From the NCBI GenBank assembly GCA_030598625.1, contig JAUVPO010000013.1, positions 1-16,046 on the forward strand: a DNA stretch of 16,046 nt, given 5' to 3'. This stretch comes from Deferribacteres bacterium (lineage in GTDB: Bacteria > Nitrospirota > Thermodesulfovibrionia > UBA6902). The notes beneath the pieces are model-generated. The model saw nothing but the letters and a program-made list of their open reading frames with translations. It was not told where the DNA came from and did no database searches. This document shows, in pieces, positions 6,056-14,087 of this stretch. Each line of letters opens with the position of its first letter. Position 1 is the stretch's first letter. The translations under genes and the position numbers were made by a program.

Positions 6056-7348
6056 CTACTTAAACACCCTCCTGAATATATAATTCACATTCTTCGTGTA
6101 AAATTTCAGGTCAAAGAGGCTATCTATCTCTTTGGCGGATAGATGTTTCGTTATCAAACCTTCTTTTTTAAGGAGGTCTTTAAAAGGCCTTCTCGATTGC
6201 CAGCTTTTCATGGCGGTTTTTTGAACAAGGCGGTAGGCGTTTTCCCTGCTAAGTCCCTTTTCCGTGAGCTTCAGAAGCACCCGCTGCGAACAGAACAGAC
6301 CGTAGCTCTTGTTAATATTCTCTTTCATTCTCTCCGGGTAGACCTGAATGCCCTTGAGTATGCCTGTCAGCCTTACGAGCATGTAGTTGATGAGTATGGC
6401 GCTGTCCGGAACAATGATCCTTTCAACGGACGAATGGCTGATGTCGCGCTCATGCCATAAGGGAATGTTTTCCATGGCCGCCATTGCATTGGACCGTACG
6501 ACCCTGGCGAGTCCGCTGAGGTTTTCACTGCCGACCGGGTTGCGTTTATGCGGCATTGCCGACGAGCCTTTCTGTCCCTTTTCAAAGGGCTCTTCAGCCT
6601 CAAGCACTTCTGTTCTTTGCAGGTGCCTTATTTCAACGGCCATTTTTTCAATCGCCCCTGCAATAAGCGCGAGGGTATTCATATATTCCGCGTGTCTGTC
6701 CCTTTGGATGACCTGTGTAGCGACAGGGGCGGGTTTAAGCCCCAGTTTTTTACATACGAACTTTTCAAGAAACGGCGGGAGACTTGAAAATGTTCCCACA
6801 GGCCCTGAAAGCTGGCCGTAACTGATGGTTTCCCTGGCAGTGTTCATACGGAAAAGATTTCTTTTCATCTCTTCATGCCAGAGAGCGAAAGTCAGCCCGA
6901 ATGTAGTGGGTTCCGCATGAATGCCGTGGCTTCTGCCCATCTGCAGGGTGTTTTTGTACTTATGGGCGTTGGCTTTTAGTACGTTCATTAACTGCTTAAT
7001 GTCATCAATTATGATATCCGCAGCTTCCCGCATGAGAAGGGCCAGGGCAGTATCTCCTATGTCTGAAGATGTAAGTCCCTTGTGTATGTAGCGGGCGTCA
7101 GGGCCGACATGTTCAGAAACGGATGTTAAAAAGGCTATGACATCGTGCTTTACGGTCTGTTCAATCCTGTCTATTCTTTTAACGCTAAAATTGGCGCGCT
7201 TTTTGATTGTAGCCAGGCTCTTTTTCGGTATTTCCCCCAGACTTGCCCATGCCTCACATGCCGCTATCTCCACATCAAGCCATTTCCTGTATTTATTTTC
7301 AGGTTCCCATATTTTCGCCATTTCAGGCATTGAATAACGTGGTATCAA
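6056..7348 (-). CDS. purB: Adenylosuccinate lyase PurB
   Basis: Cleaves adenylosuccinate to AMP and SAICAR to AICAR, both releasing fumarate, in purine synthesis. The 430 residues belong to the short bacterial class. Fumarase/aspartase superfamily landmarks are: N-terminal MIPRYS; TSSD (residues 93-96); GRSHG with His141; and the signature loop GSSAMPHKRNP (261-271), which carries the catalytic serine. The start is TTG (7348-7346): it gives the family-typical MIPRYS, and GGGAGGA lies at the right distance, whereas the first ATG is seven codons in without a site. It is the last gene of the minus-strand block, 72 bases after nusB; the gap holds the palindrome ATATT-AC-AATAT (7388-7399). No convincing terminator follows before the tumE-like promoter. 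Confidence 0.96.
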   Translation of the reverse strand: MIPRYSMPEMAKIWEPENKYRKWLDVEIAACEAWASLGEIPKKSLATIKKRANFSVKRIDRIEQTVKHDVIAFLTSVSEHVGPDARYIHKGLTSSDIGDTALALLMREAADIIIDDIKQLMNVLKANAHKYKNTLQMGRSHGIHAEPTTFGLTFALWHEEMKRNLFRMNTARETISYGQLSGPVGTFSSLPPFLEKFVCKKLGLKPAPVATQVIQRDRHAEYMNTLALIAGAIEKMAVEIRHLQRTEVLEAEEPFEKGQKGSSAMPHKRNPVGSENLSGLARVVRSNAMAAMENIPLWHERDISHSSVERIIVPDSAILINYMLVRLTGILKGIQVYPERMKENINKSYGLFCSQRVLLKLTEKGLSRENAYRLVQKTAMKSWQSRRPFKDLLKKEGLITKHLSAKEIDSLFDLKFYTKNVNYIFRRVFK

Positions 7349-7420
7349 ATTATCCTCCCAAAAAACAATACTTGTTTTGTCTGCCTTATATTACAATATC
7401 GCAACAAGATGCCGGATTTC

Positions 7421-7858
7421 TTAATGGTATTTTTCCTTGCTGCCTGATGGTTTTGATAGTGAATTTGCAATATTGTCCAGGATTCCGTTAATAAAAGGAG
7501 CCGAGTCTTCCGTGGAATATTTCTTTGCTATTTCAATGGCCTCGTTTATTGCCACCGATGAAGGGATATCATCTGATCTATAGAGGAGTTCATATGTGGC
7601 GGCCCTCAGGATATTTCTGTCTATTGCCGCCATCCTGTCGATTGACCAGTGTCTCGCGGCTTTTTTTATGGTACGGTCGATTTCGTCAAGGTTGTCTATG
7701 GTTTTTTTAACAATATTGCGGGTGAATTCTTTCACATTACTGTCTTCGTTAATTCCTTCCCAGAATTCGCTTAACAGCTCATCGCTTGGTTCACTGCCTG
7801 TCAGTTCAATCTGAAAAAGGATCTGCAGGGCATACTCCCTTGATCTTCTACGTTTCAT
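7421..7858 (-). CDS. nusB: Transcription antitermination factor NusB
   Basis: An all-helical RNA-binding protein that, with NusE (ribosomal protein S10), binds boxA and protects rRNA transcripts from premature termination. The 145 residues match the family length: RRRSREYALQILFQIELTG at the N-terminus, the middle RDILRAATYELLY-like stretch (here RNILRAATYELLYR), then PSSVAINEAIEIAKKYSTEDSAPFINGILDNIA. It lies downstream of ribH, the common ribH-nusB arrangement. The gap to ribH is 84 bases and no strong Shine-Dalgarno precedes the ATG, so read-through from the rib genes is likely. Confidence 0.95.
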   Translation of the reverse strand: MKRRRSREYALQILFQIELTGSEPSDELLSEFWEGINEDSNVKEFTRNIVKKTIDNLDEIDRTIKKAARHWSIDRMAAIDRNILRAATYELLYRSDDIPSSVAINEAIEIAKKYSTEDSAPFINGILDNIANSLSKPSGSKEKYH

Positions 7859-7942
7859 AAAACCGATTACAGGACCCGTCTCCCGGATTAAAGATTGTTT
7901 TGTCTCCGTTGTACGAAGAATCCTGTTTTACGCGCCCTGCAA

Positions 7943-8404
7943 TCATAACTTCTTTAGAAGTTGCGCCATCTCTATTGACACCATGGCGGCATCCCAGCCT
8001 TTATTTCCGCTTTTTGATCCGGCCCGCTCCACCGCCTGATCAATAGTATCCGTGGTCAGGACACCGAAGGCTATCGGGACCCCTGTCTCAAGTGAAGCAG
8101 ACGCGATCCCCTTGGCTGCTTCCGAAGCGACATATTCAAAGTGAGGAGTCGCACCGCGGATAATTGTACCGAGACAAATAACCGCGTCGTGGGATTTCTT
8201 CCCGGCAACCTTTTTTGCCGCAAGCGGTATTTCAAAAGAGCCCGGGACCTTTATTACGTCTATATTCTTCTCTGCTGCGCCGTGCCTTAAAAGGGCGTCA
8301 ACAGCTCCTTCAAGAAGCTTGTTTGTTATAAAATCATTGAAACGGCTTACAATTATTGCGAATTTGAGCCCCTCCGCCTGAAGATCTCCTTCGATTTTTT
8401 TCAT
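7943..8404 (-). CDS. ribH: 6,7-dimethyl-8-ribityllumazine synthase RibH
   Basis: Joins 3,4-dihydroxy-2-butanone 4-phosphate with the ribitylamino-pyrimidine to make lumazine, the penultimate step of riboflavin synthesis; members form pentamers or 60-mer shells. The 153 residues contain VSRFNDFITNKLLEGA, VPGSFEIPLAAKKVA, the GATPHFEYV loop with the catalytic-site His, PIAFGVLTTD and the C-terminal GNKGWDAA. The frame can also begin one codon earlier at TTG (8407), but AGGAGG is better spaced for ATG 8404. The gap to ribBA is 12-15 bases, so the two are co-transcribed. Confidence 0.96.
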   Translation of the reverse strand: MKKIEGDLQAEGLKFAIIVSRFNDFITNKLLEGAVDALLRHGAAEKNIDVIKVPGSFEIPLAAKKVAGKKSHDAVICLGTIIRGATPHFEYVASEAAKGIASASLETGVPIAFGVLTTDTIDQAVERAGSKSGNKGWDAAMVSIEMAQLLKKL

Positions 8405-8419
8405 CAACTCCTCCTGTTT

Positions 8420-9667
8420 CTACACATTCTTAAGCATATGTCCAAGTTTTTTCTTTTTTATGGAAAGGTATTTAATGTTTTTTTCATGCGGTTTTATTTC
8501 AATGGGGACCCTCTCAACTATACGTAAGCCATAACCTTCAAGCCCTATAAGTTTTTTGGGGTTATTCGTCATTAAACGCATTTTCCGTACGCCGAGATTA
8601 ACCAGTATCTGTGCCCCGATGCCATAATCCCTTAAATCCGGCTTGAAACCGAGTTTGACGTTTGCCTCGACAGTATCCAATCCTTCATCCTGAAGGGAAT
8701 ACGCCTTTAATTTATTGACAAGCCCGATCCCCCTGCCTTCCTGTCTCATATAGAGGATCACCCCTTTGCCCTCTTTTTTGATTATGGCCATGGCCTTGTG
8801 CATCTGGTCGCCGCAATCACATCTCTTTGAGCCGAAGACATCACCCGTAAGGCATTCCGAGTGGACCCTTACAAGGACCTCATCATCAGGAGATATATCT
8901 CCCTTGACCAGAGCTACATTCAACGTATCGTCAACCTGGTTCCCGAAGACAAAGACGGCAAACTCGCCGCCGTAAGAGGTCGGCAGTTTGGTTGAGGCCA
9001 TTCTTGTCACAAGACACTGATTACGCATCCGGAATTGAATAAGATCTTTGATAGTGATTATTTTCAGGTTATGTTTGCGCGCGAACTTTGCAAGCTGCGG
9101 GACCCTTGCCATTGTTCCGTCGTCATTCATAATTTCACATATCACCCCGGCGGGATAAAGCCCGGCTAATCCGGCCAGGTCAACAGACCCTTCGGTCTGT
9201 CCCGCGCGTTTAAGAACACCGCCGGGTTGCGCCCTCAAGGGGAAAATATGACCGGGACTTACCAGGTCATCGGGTTTGGCTTTCGGGTTTATCGCGGCTT
9301 TAATGGTCTTTGCCCTGTCCGCAGCTGAAATGCCGGTTGTAACTCCCTTTCTGGCTTCAATTGAAATAGTAAAAGCCGTGCCGAAACGGGAGGCATTCAT
9401 GTCGGCCATCATCGGGAGTTTAAGATCTTCTACCTTCTCAGAGGTAAGGGACAGACATATAAGACCCCTGCCGTGCTTGGCCATAAAATTTATGACCTCA
9501 GGCGTAACCTTATCGGCTGCAATTGTAAGGTCGCCTTCATTTTCCCTGTCCTCGTCATCAATGAGAATAACCATCTTGCCGGCCCTCATATCATCAAGGG
9601 CTTCCTCTATGGTATTAAATTTCCACTTTGGTTTGTTCCTGGATGTCTTACCCTGCTTTTTATCCAC
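8420..9667 (-). CDS. ribBA: Bifunctional DHBP synthase / GTP cyclohydrolase II RibBA
   Basis: Supplies both precursors of riboflavin. The N-terminal domain makes dihydroxybutanone phosphate from ribulose 5-phosphate, and the C-terminal domain opens GTP. In 415 residues: the DHBP synthase domain (about 15-215) has DDEDRENEGDL (37-47), SPGHIFPLRA and AGQTEGSVDLAGLAG. The cyclohydrolase domain (about 218-410) has SECLTGDVFGSKRCDC with zinc cysteines 272, 283 and 285, the RQEGRGIGL catalytic stretch (308-316), and YGLRIVERVPIEI. Both halves look complete. The start is GTG (9667-9665) with GAGGGG upstream, overlapping the ribE stop by eight bases, which indicates translational coupling. Confidence 0.97.
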   Translation of the reverse strand: MDKKQGKTSRNKPKWKFNTIEEALDDMRAGKMVILIDDEDRENEGDLTIAADKVTPEVINFMAKHGRGLICLSLTSEKVEDLKLPMMADMNASRFGTAFTISIEARKGVTTGISAADRAKTIKAAINPKAKPDDLVSPGHIFPLRAQPGGVLKRAGQTEGSVDLAGLAGLYPAGVICEIMNDDGTMARVPQLAKFARKHNLKIITIKDLIQFRMRNQCLVTRMASTKLPTSYGGEFAVFVFGNQVDDTLNVALVKGDISPDDEVLVRVHSECLTGDVFGSKRCDCGDQMHKAMAIIKKEGKGVILYMRQEGRGIGLVNKLKAYSLQDEGLDTVEANVKLGFKPDLRDYGIGAQILVNLGVRKMRLMTNNPKKLIGLEGYGLRIVERVPIEIKPHEKNIKYLSIKKKKLGHMLKNV

Positions 9668-10298
9668 TCGTAAACCCCTCTTCTTTAAGTAATTTTGAAA
9701 GGCCTGACCCGATGTCTTTTCTGCTTATAAACTTTTCAATATATTTTCCGATTATATCCACCTCAAGATTGACTTTATCGCCAATGCCCTTGCCGCCGAT
9801 ATTTGTAGCTGAAAGAGTATGCGGTATAATAGCGACCCTGAAATACCCTTTCTCAAGGGCTGCCACTGTAAGACTTATTCCGTCAATGGCAACGGAACCT
9901 TTTTCCACGATATATTTCAATATCTCCGGAGTCGATTCGAAAGAATAGAAGGTATACTCTCCCGCCCGCTTTTTATCTATTATCGTCCCTGTTCCATCCA
10001 CATGCCCAGTGACAATGTGTCCGCCGAGACGGTCGGACAATCTCAATGCCCGTTCAAGGTTTACCTTGCAGCCTGTCTTAAGCTCCCTGAAATTTGTGCT
10101 CCGCATGGTCTCGGGTGATACGTCAAAGGAAATGTTTCCGGTGAGTTCAGTAACAGTAAGACAAATACCGTTAACACAAATGCTGTCACCTAATTTCACA
10201 TCGAATTCCGACAAGGGCTTTACAGCCAGCCTTATGCTGTTTCCTGTTTTCCTGACTGACGTAACAGATCCGAATGTCTCAACGAGTCCCGTGAACAT
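9660..10298 (-). CDS. ribE: Riboflavin synthase, alpha chain
   Basis: Dismutates two lumazine molecules into riboflavin and the pyrimidine precursor. The 212 residues contain two tandem lumazine-binding barrels. The first has MFTGLVETFGSV, GDSICVNGICLTV and the VNLERAL stretch. The second has GGHIVTGHVDGTGTI, KGSVAIDGISLTVA, IIPHTLSATNIG and VNLEVDIIGKYIEKF. The exact MFTGLVE start supports ATG 10298. The gene lies 28 bases after lepB, too short for an FMN riboswitch, and no such motif was seen elsewhere in the block. The symbol ribC is also used for this enzyme. Confidence 0.96.
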   Translation of the reverse strand: MFTGLVETFGSVTSVRKTGNSIRLAVKPLSEFDVKLGDSICVNGICLTVTELTGNISFDVSPETMRSTNFRELKTGCKVNLERALRLSDRLGGHIVTGHVDGTGTIIDKKRAGEYTFYSFESTPEILKYIVEKGSVAIDGISLTVAALEKGYFRVAIIPHTLSATNIGGKGIGDKVNLEVDIIGKYIEKFISRKDIGSGLSKLLKEEGFTSG

Positions 10299-10326
10299 AA
10301 TCGTTAAAAACTTATACCCTTTAATT

Positions 10327-11046
10327 TCAATCGATCAGTTTTCCTATCCTGTTCCAGCGAACTTTATCAAACCAGGTGTCCTCGCTGTTCCACGACCAGT
10401 ACATAATAAAGGCCTTGCCCTTTATCTCGTCCATATCCACTACCCCCCAAAAACGGCTGTCGTAGCTCCGGTCCCGGTTGTCTCCCATAACAAAACAGCT
10501 TCTGCGGGGGACAGTAAAAGGGCCAAAATTGTCTCTGAGGGAGTTTTCAATTTCATCGTCTTTATGCTCCGCATATGGTTCATCAAGCAGGACATCATTA
10601 ACGTATACCTTTTTATTTTTTATCTCAATCTTATCTCCACCGACACCAACAACCCTTTTTATAAAATCCCGGCAATCATCCTTAAATAGATAAAAAGGAT
10701 TTCCGCTGCTTAATGTATTCCTGAAACGGCTGGAAATATTTTCGAAAACATTTATACATTCCGGTTGTTCCTTGTTTTTGGGAAAAGAGAAGACTATGAC
10801 ATCGCCTCTTTTAGGTGGGTTGAAGATTAAGAGCCGGCTTTCCGTAAAGGGGATTTTCAATCCGTAAACAAACTTGTTTACAAGAATATGATCGCCAACA
10901 ACCAATGTGGGAATCATGGAACCCGAGGGTATTTTAAAGGCCTGTACAACAAATGCCCTTATCAAAAGGGCCAGAAAAACGGCAATAATAATAGCTTCCG
11001 TGTATTCTCTGAGTTTTGATTTCGGTTTTGCCTTTTTAGCAGCCAA
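10327..11046 (-). CDS. lepB: Signal peptidase I LepB
   Basis: A membrane protease that removes signal peptides from secreted proteins on the outer face of the inner membrane. The 239 residues comprise a basic N-terminus, one membrane segment (about 18-36), PSGSMIPTL with catalytic Ser43, GDHILVNKFVYG, DFIKRVVGVGGD with catalytic Lys130, and GDNRDRSYDSRFWGVV near the C-terminus. Between the second box and the Lys box is an insertion of about 35 residues carrying Cys97 and Cys125, which would lie in the periplasm and might form a disulfide. The start is TTG (11046-11044) preceded by AAAGGAAA; no ATG lies between it and the catalytic Ser. It sits between lepA and ribE. Confidence 0.95.
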   Translation of the reverse strand: MAAKKAKPKSKLREYTEAIIIAVFLALLIRAFVVQAFKIPSGSMIPTLVVGDHILVNKFVYGLKIPFTESRLLIFNPPKRGDVIVFSFPKNKEQPECINVFENISSRFRNTLSSGNPFYLFKDDCRDFIKRVVGVGGDKIEIKNKKVYVNDVLLDEPYAEHKDDEIENSLRDNFGPFTVPRRSCFVMGDNRDRSYDSRFWGVVDMDEIKGKAFIMYWSWNSEDTWFDKVRWNRIGKLID

Positions 11047-11087
11047 ATTTAATTGTTTCCTTTCATGTTTGCTTAACCGTGGTTACT

Positions 11088-12878
11088 TTATTTTACTTTC
11101 AATACGGCAAAGAATGCCTCTTGCGGGATTTCAACCTTGCCAACCTGTTTCATCCTGCGCTTGCCCTCTTTTTGTTTTTCAAGCAGCTTCCTTTTCCTGC
11201 TTATATCGCCGCCGTAGCATTTTGCAAGCACATTTTTCCGCAGCGCCTTTATGGTCCCCCGTGCTATAATTTTGTTCCCAATGGCGGCCTGAATTATAAT
11301 TTCGAAAAGCTGCCTGGGGATAACTTCCAGCAGTTTTTCAACGACCTGTCTGCCCCTGTAATATGCCCTGTCCTTATGGACAATCATGGAAAGAGCGTCA
11401 ACCGGTTCTTTGTTTATAAGCAAATCAAGCTTTATAAGCTTTGATTCCCTGTATCCAAGAAACTCGTAGTCCATTGATGCATAACCGCTTGATGAAGATT
11501 TTAGTTTATCATAAAAATCCCACAAAATCTCATTTACGGGAAATTCATACGTTACCATTACTCTGTCTGTTCCGATATAATTAAATTCTTTTTGCACCCC
11601 GCGCTTTTCCTGACACAGATCAAGGATCTGACCGATATATTTTGAAGGCACAAAAATAGTGGTCTTTACAAAAGGTTCTTCAATGCTTCCAAAATTCTCC
11701 GGCAGTTTCGCGGGACTGTCGATATACATGATTTTTCCATCGATTTCAACTACCTTGTAAACTGCAGTGGGGGCTGTGCTTATAAGGGAAAGCTGGAACT
11801 CCCTTTCAAGACGTTCTTTGATTATTTCCATATGCAAAAGGCCGAGGAAACCGCAGCGGAAACCAAAACCCAGGGCAGTGGAAGACTCGGGCTCAAAGGT
11901 AAAAGAAGAATCATTGAGCCTCAGTTTTTCCAGGGCGTCTTTAAAATCTTCATACTGATCGGTTTCTGTCGGATATAGACCGGAAAACACCATTGGTTTT
12001 ACTTCCTTATAACCCGGACAGGGTGCGGAAGCGGGGTTTTTTTCATCGGTAATGGTATCACCGACCTTTGTATCAGCCACATTTTTAATCCCCGCAATTA
12101 TGTAGCCGACTTCACCCGCGCTGAGACAGGCAACCGATTTTTTGCCGGGGGTAAATACACCGACCTCCTGAACTTCATATGATTTATCGGCTGCCATAAG
12201 CAGGATTTTTGATCCCTTTTTTATCTTTCCGTCAAACAGCCGGACCAGAATGATAACGCCCTGATAGTTATCATACCATGAGTCAAATATCAGGGCCTTC
12301 AGGGGAAGCTTCCCGCTGCCGGCCGGTGAAGGCACTTTTTTCACTATCGTTTCCAACACTTCCGTAATACCCGTGCCATCCTTGGCGGACGCCAGGATTA
12401 TGTCGCTGCACTCGATTCCGATGGATTCTTCAATCTGTTGCTGTACCCTTTCGGGATCTGCGCCCGGGAGATCGATCTTGTTTATGACCGGAATTATCTC
12501 AAGGTTATGCTCGACGGCCAGATAAGTATTGGCAACTGTCTGGGCCTCAACTCCCTGGGATGCATCGACTATAAGCAATGCGCCTTCGCATGAGGCAAGG
12601 CTGCGCGACACCTCGTAAGAGAAATCAACGTGTCCCGGCGTATCAAGGAGATTCAGTATATAACTTTTTCCATCGGTCGCTTTGTAATTGAGCCTTACCG
12701 CGTGGGCTTTTATGGTTATCCCGCGCTCCTGTTCCAGGTCCATGGAATCCAACACCTGCTTGGTCATTTCCCTCTGTGAAACGGCCCCCGTCAGTTCGAG
12801 TATGCGGTCGGCTATTGTGGATTTACCGTGGTCTATATGAGCTATAATGGAAAAATTTCTTATATTAGCTTCAGACAT
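11088..12878 (-). CDS. lepA: Translation factor LepA (elongation factor 4)
   Basis: A ribosome-binding GTPase that acts in translation under stress and in initiation or 30S assembly; it is not an essential core factor in most bacteria. The 596 residues are the normal length. G-domain motifs are AHIDHGKST (13-21), RGITIKA (52-58), DTPGH (79-83) and NKID (133-136). EF-G-like domains II, III and V follow, and then the unique LepA C-terminal domain, recognisable by GYRESKLIKLDLLINKEPVDALS, ARGTIKALRKNVLAKCYGGDISRKRKLL and the terminal KQVGKVEIPQEAFFAVLK. It is 16 bases downstream of the ROK kinase gene and 41 bases upstream of lepB, the classic lepA-lepB pair. Confidence 0.97.
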   Translation of the reverse strand: MSEANIRNFSIIAHIDHGKSTIADRILELTGAVSQREMTKQVLDSMDLEQERGITIKAHAVRLNYKATDGKSYILNLLDTPGHVDFSYEVSRSLASCEGALLIVDASQGVEAQTVANTYLAVEHNLEIIPVINKIDLPGADPERVQQQIEESIGIECSDIILASAKDGTGITEVLETIVKKVPSPAGSGKLPLKALIFDSWYDNYQGVIILVRLFDGKIKKGSKILLMAADKSYEVQEVGVFTPGKKSVACLSAGEVGYIIAGIKNVADTKVGDTITDEKNPASAPCPGYKEVKPMVFSGLYPTETDQYEDFKDALEKLRLNDSSFTFEPESSTALGFGFRCGFLGLLHMEIIKERLEREFQLSLISTAPTAVYKVVEIDGKIMYIDSPAKLPENFGSIEEPFVKTTIFVPSKYIGQILDLCQEKRGVQKEFNYIGTDRVMVTYEFPVNEILWDFYDKLKSSSSGYASMDYEFLGYRESKLIKLDLLINKEPVDALSMIVHKDRAYYRGRQVVEKLLEVIPRQLFEIIIQAAIGNKIIARGTIKALRKNVLAKCYGGDISRKRKLLEKQKEGKRRMKQVGKVEIPQEAFFAVLKVK

Positions 12879-12894
12879 GAGTTTCAGATGCAGG

Positions 12895-13884
12895 TTAGCT
12901 TGAGGCTCCCATGGTTCCGGTAACCCTTTTAAAGAGAAGGCCGGCGGCGCCTATGGAGCCGGCATCTTTTGACAGGGCGCTTTTCATTATCTTTACATTG
13001 GAAGAAAGACCCTTAAACGCCCTTTTCAAGACTTCTTTTCGTATATCTTCAATAAATATTTCCCATGCCCCGACCAGTCCGCCGCCTATAATCACTGCCT
13101 CAAGGTTTAAGATATTGATTAAATTAGCTATGCCGATTCCAAGGAACTGGCCTGCTTCCCTGAAGACTTCCCTGCTCAGGTTGTCGCCTTCAAACGCTGT
13201 CTCATATATAAACTGAGGGGTTATTTTATAGAAGTTGCCGTGACAGCATTTTGCCAGCAAACTTTCAGCGCCTTTTTCCAGAGAAGATATTGCCCTGTCC
13301 ACAATCGCCCTGCCCGATGCATAAGATTCCAGGCACCCGTAACTGCCGCATGTACAATAACGCCCGCTTGACACGACGGTCATATGCCCTATCTCTGCCG
13401 GACCTTCATACAATTCACCGTGATAAATGATCCCTCCACCAAGGCCGGTGCCTAATGTAAGAACGACAAAATTATCAAAGTCCTTTCCGGCGCCTACCCA
13501 TTTTTCACCGTATGCATATGTGTTGGCATCATTTTCAAGAACAACCGGCAGAGAGAATTCCTTTTCGAAAATTTCCCTTACAGGGACACCGTTAAGGGCC
13601 GGAATATTCGGGGATTGTATTACCCTGCCGCTTTCCCTGTCAACAAGACCCGCTATTCCAATGCCGATGCCGATAACAGAGGCATCTGATATCAACGATC
13701 TTGTTGAATCTTCATCTAAAAAATCTCTTAATTTCTTGACCAGCAGGGCCTCTGTTTTCTCTGCTTTATCAGGGGATACAACGGGAGTCGGGACTTGCTG
13801 TCTGCCCAGCACGTTCCCGTCTTCAGAGGCAAGCAGGATTTTTGTATTTGTTCCGCCGATATCCATGCCAATGGCAATTTTCAT
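12895..13884 (-). CDS. ROK-family sugar kinase, probable glucokinase
   Basis: Probably phosphorylates glucose (or a related hexose or amino sugar) with ATP. The 329 residues have no N-terminal helix-turn-helix, so this is a ROK kinase and not a ROK repressor. Motifs are: the ATP loop DIGGTNTK (8-15); LENDAN (116-121) with catalytic Asp119; TLGTGLGGG (143-151); and the ROK zinc site His167 with C-T-C-G-x-x-G-C (Cys177, 179, 184) followed by LESYASG. It is the first gene of the minus-strand block and diverges from the sugar ABC transporter genes, so sugar taken up there could be its substrate after hydrolysis. Exact sugar specificity cannot be read from the sequence. AGGAAA precedes the ATG. 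Confidence 0.9.
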   Translation of the reverse strand: MKIAIGMDIGGTNTKILLASEDGNVLGRQQVPTPVVSPDKAEKTEALLVKKLRDFLDEDSTRSLISDASVIGIGIGIAGLVDRESGRVIQSPNIPALNGVPVREIFEKEFSLPVVLENDANTYAYGEKWVGAGKDFDNFVVLTLGTGLGGGIIYHGELYEGPAEIGHMTVVSSGRYCTCGSYGCLESYASGRAIVDRAISSLEKGAESLLAKCCHGNFYKITPQFIYETAFEGDNLSREVFREAGQFLGIGIANLINILNLEAVIIGGGLVGAWEIFIEDIRKEVLKRAFKGLSSNVKIMKSALSKDAGSIGAAGLLFKRVTGTMGASS

Positions 13885-13945
13885 AAGAATTGTTTCCTGA
13901 AATCAAGACTGAAGAATTCAAATTTATTAAGATCAGGCAACCTAC

Positions 13946-13975
13946 ATATTACCACAATACAAAAGTGCGTGTAAA
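13946..13975 (-). promoter_or_regulatory. Candidate promoter of the ROK kinase / lepA block
   Basis: On the minus strand, TTTACA (13975-13970; five of six for -35), an 18-base spacer and TAATAT (13951-13946; four of six for -10). The start would be near 13939, leaving a leader of about 55 bases before the ROK ATG at 13884. Confidence 0.5.
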
Positions 13976-13994
13976 GCGAAGGGGCGCTGAAATT

Positions 13995-14026
13995 ATTTGC
14001 AAATTAAGATAGATAATATATAATCT
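13995..14026 (+). promoter_or_regulatory. Promoter of the sugar ABC transporter genes with overlapping dyads
   Basis: TTGCAA (13997-14002), a 16-base spacer, then a perfect TATAAT (14019-14024). The -35 lies within the palindrome ATTTGCAAAT (13995-14004), and the -10 lies within AGAT-A-ATATAT-A-ATCT (14011-14026, symmetric at 14 of 16). Such dyads suit a sugar-responsive repressor, but AT-rich sequence makes chance symmetry likely. The leader would be about 57 bases, ending with GGAGGAGG before ATG 14088. Confidence 0.6.
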
Positions 14027-14087
14027 TGTGACTATGTAATAAATAAAAGAGAAAAAATTTAAAGGCGATTATCAAACGGAGGAGGAT

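Noticed and set aside
6032..6056. GGCT/AGCC inverted repeat after purB as terminator
   Set aside because: Only four pairs with a long loop; the T-rich stretch downstream is interrupted.
10299..10326. FMN riboswitch before ribE
   Set aside because: The gap is 28 bases, far too short, and the conserved riboswitch motifs were not seen elsewhere in the block.
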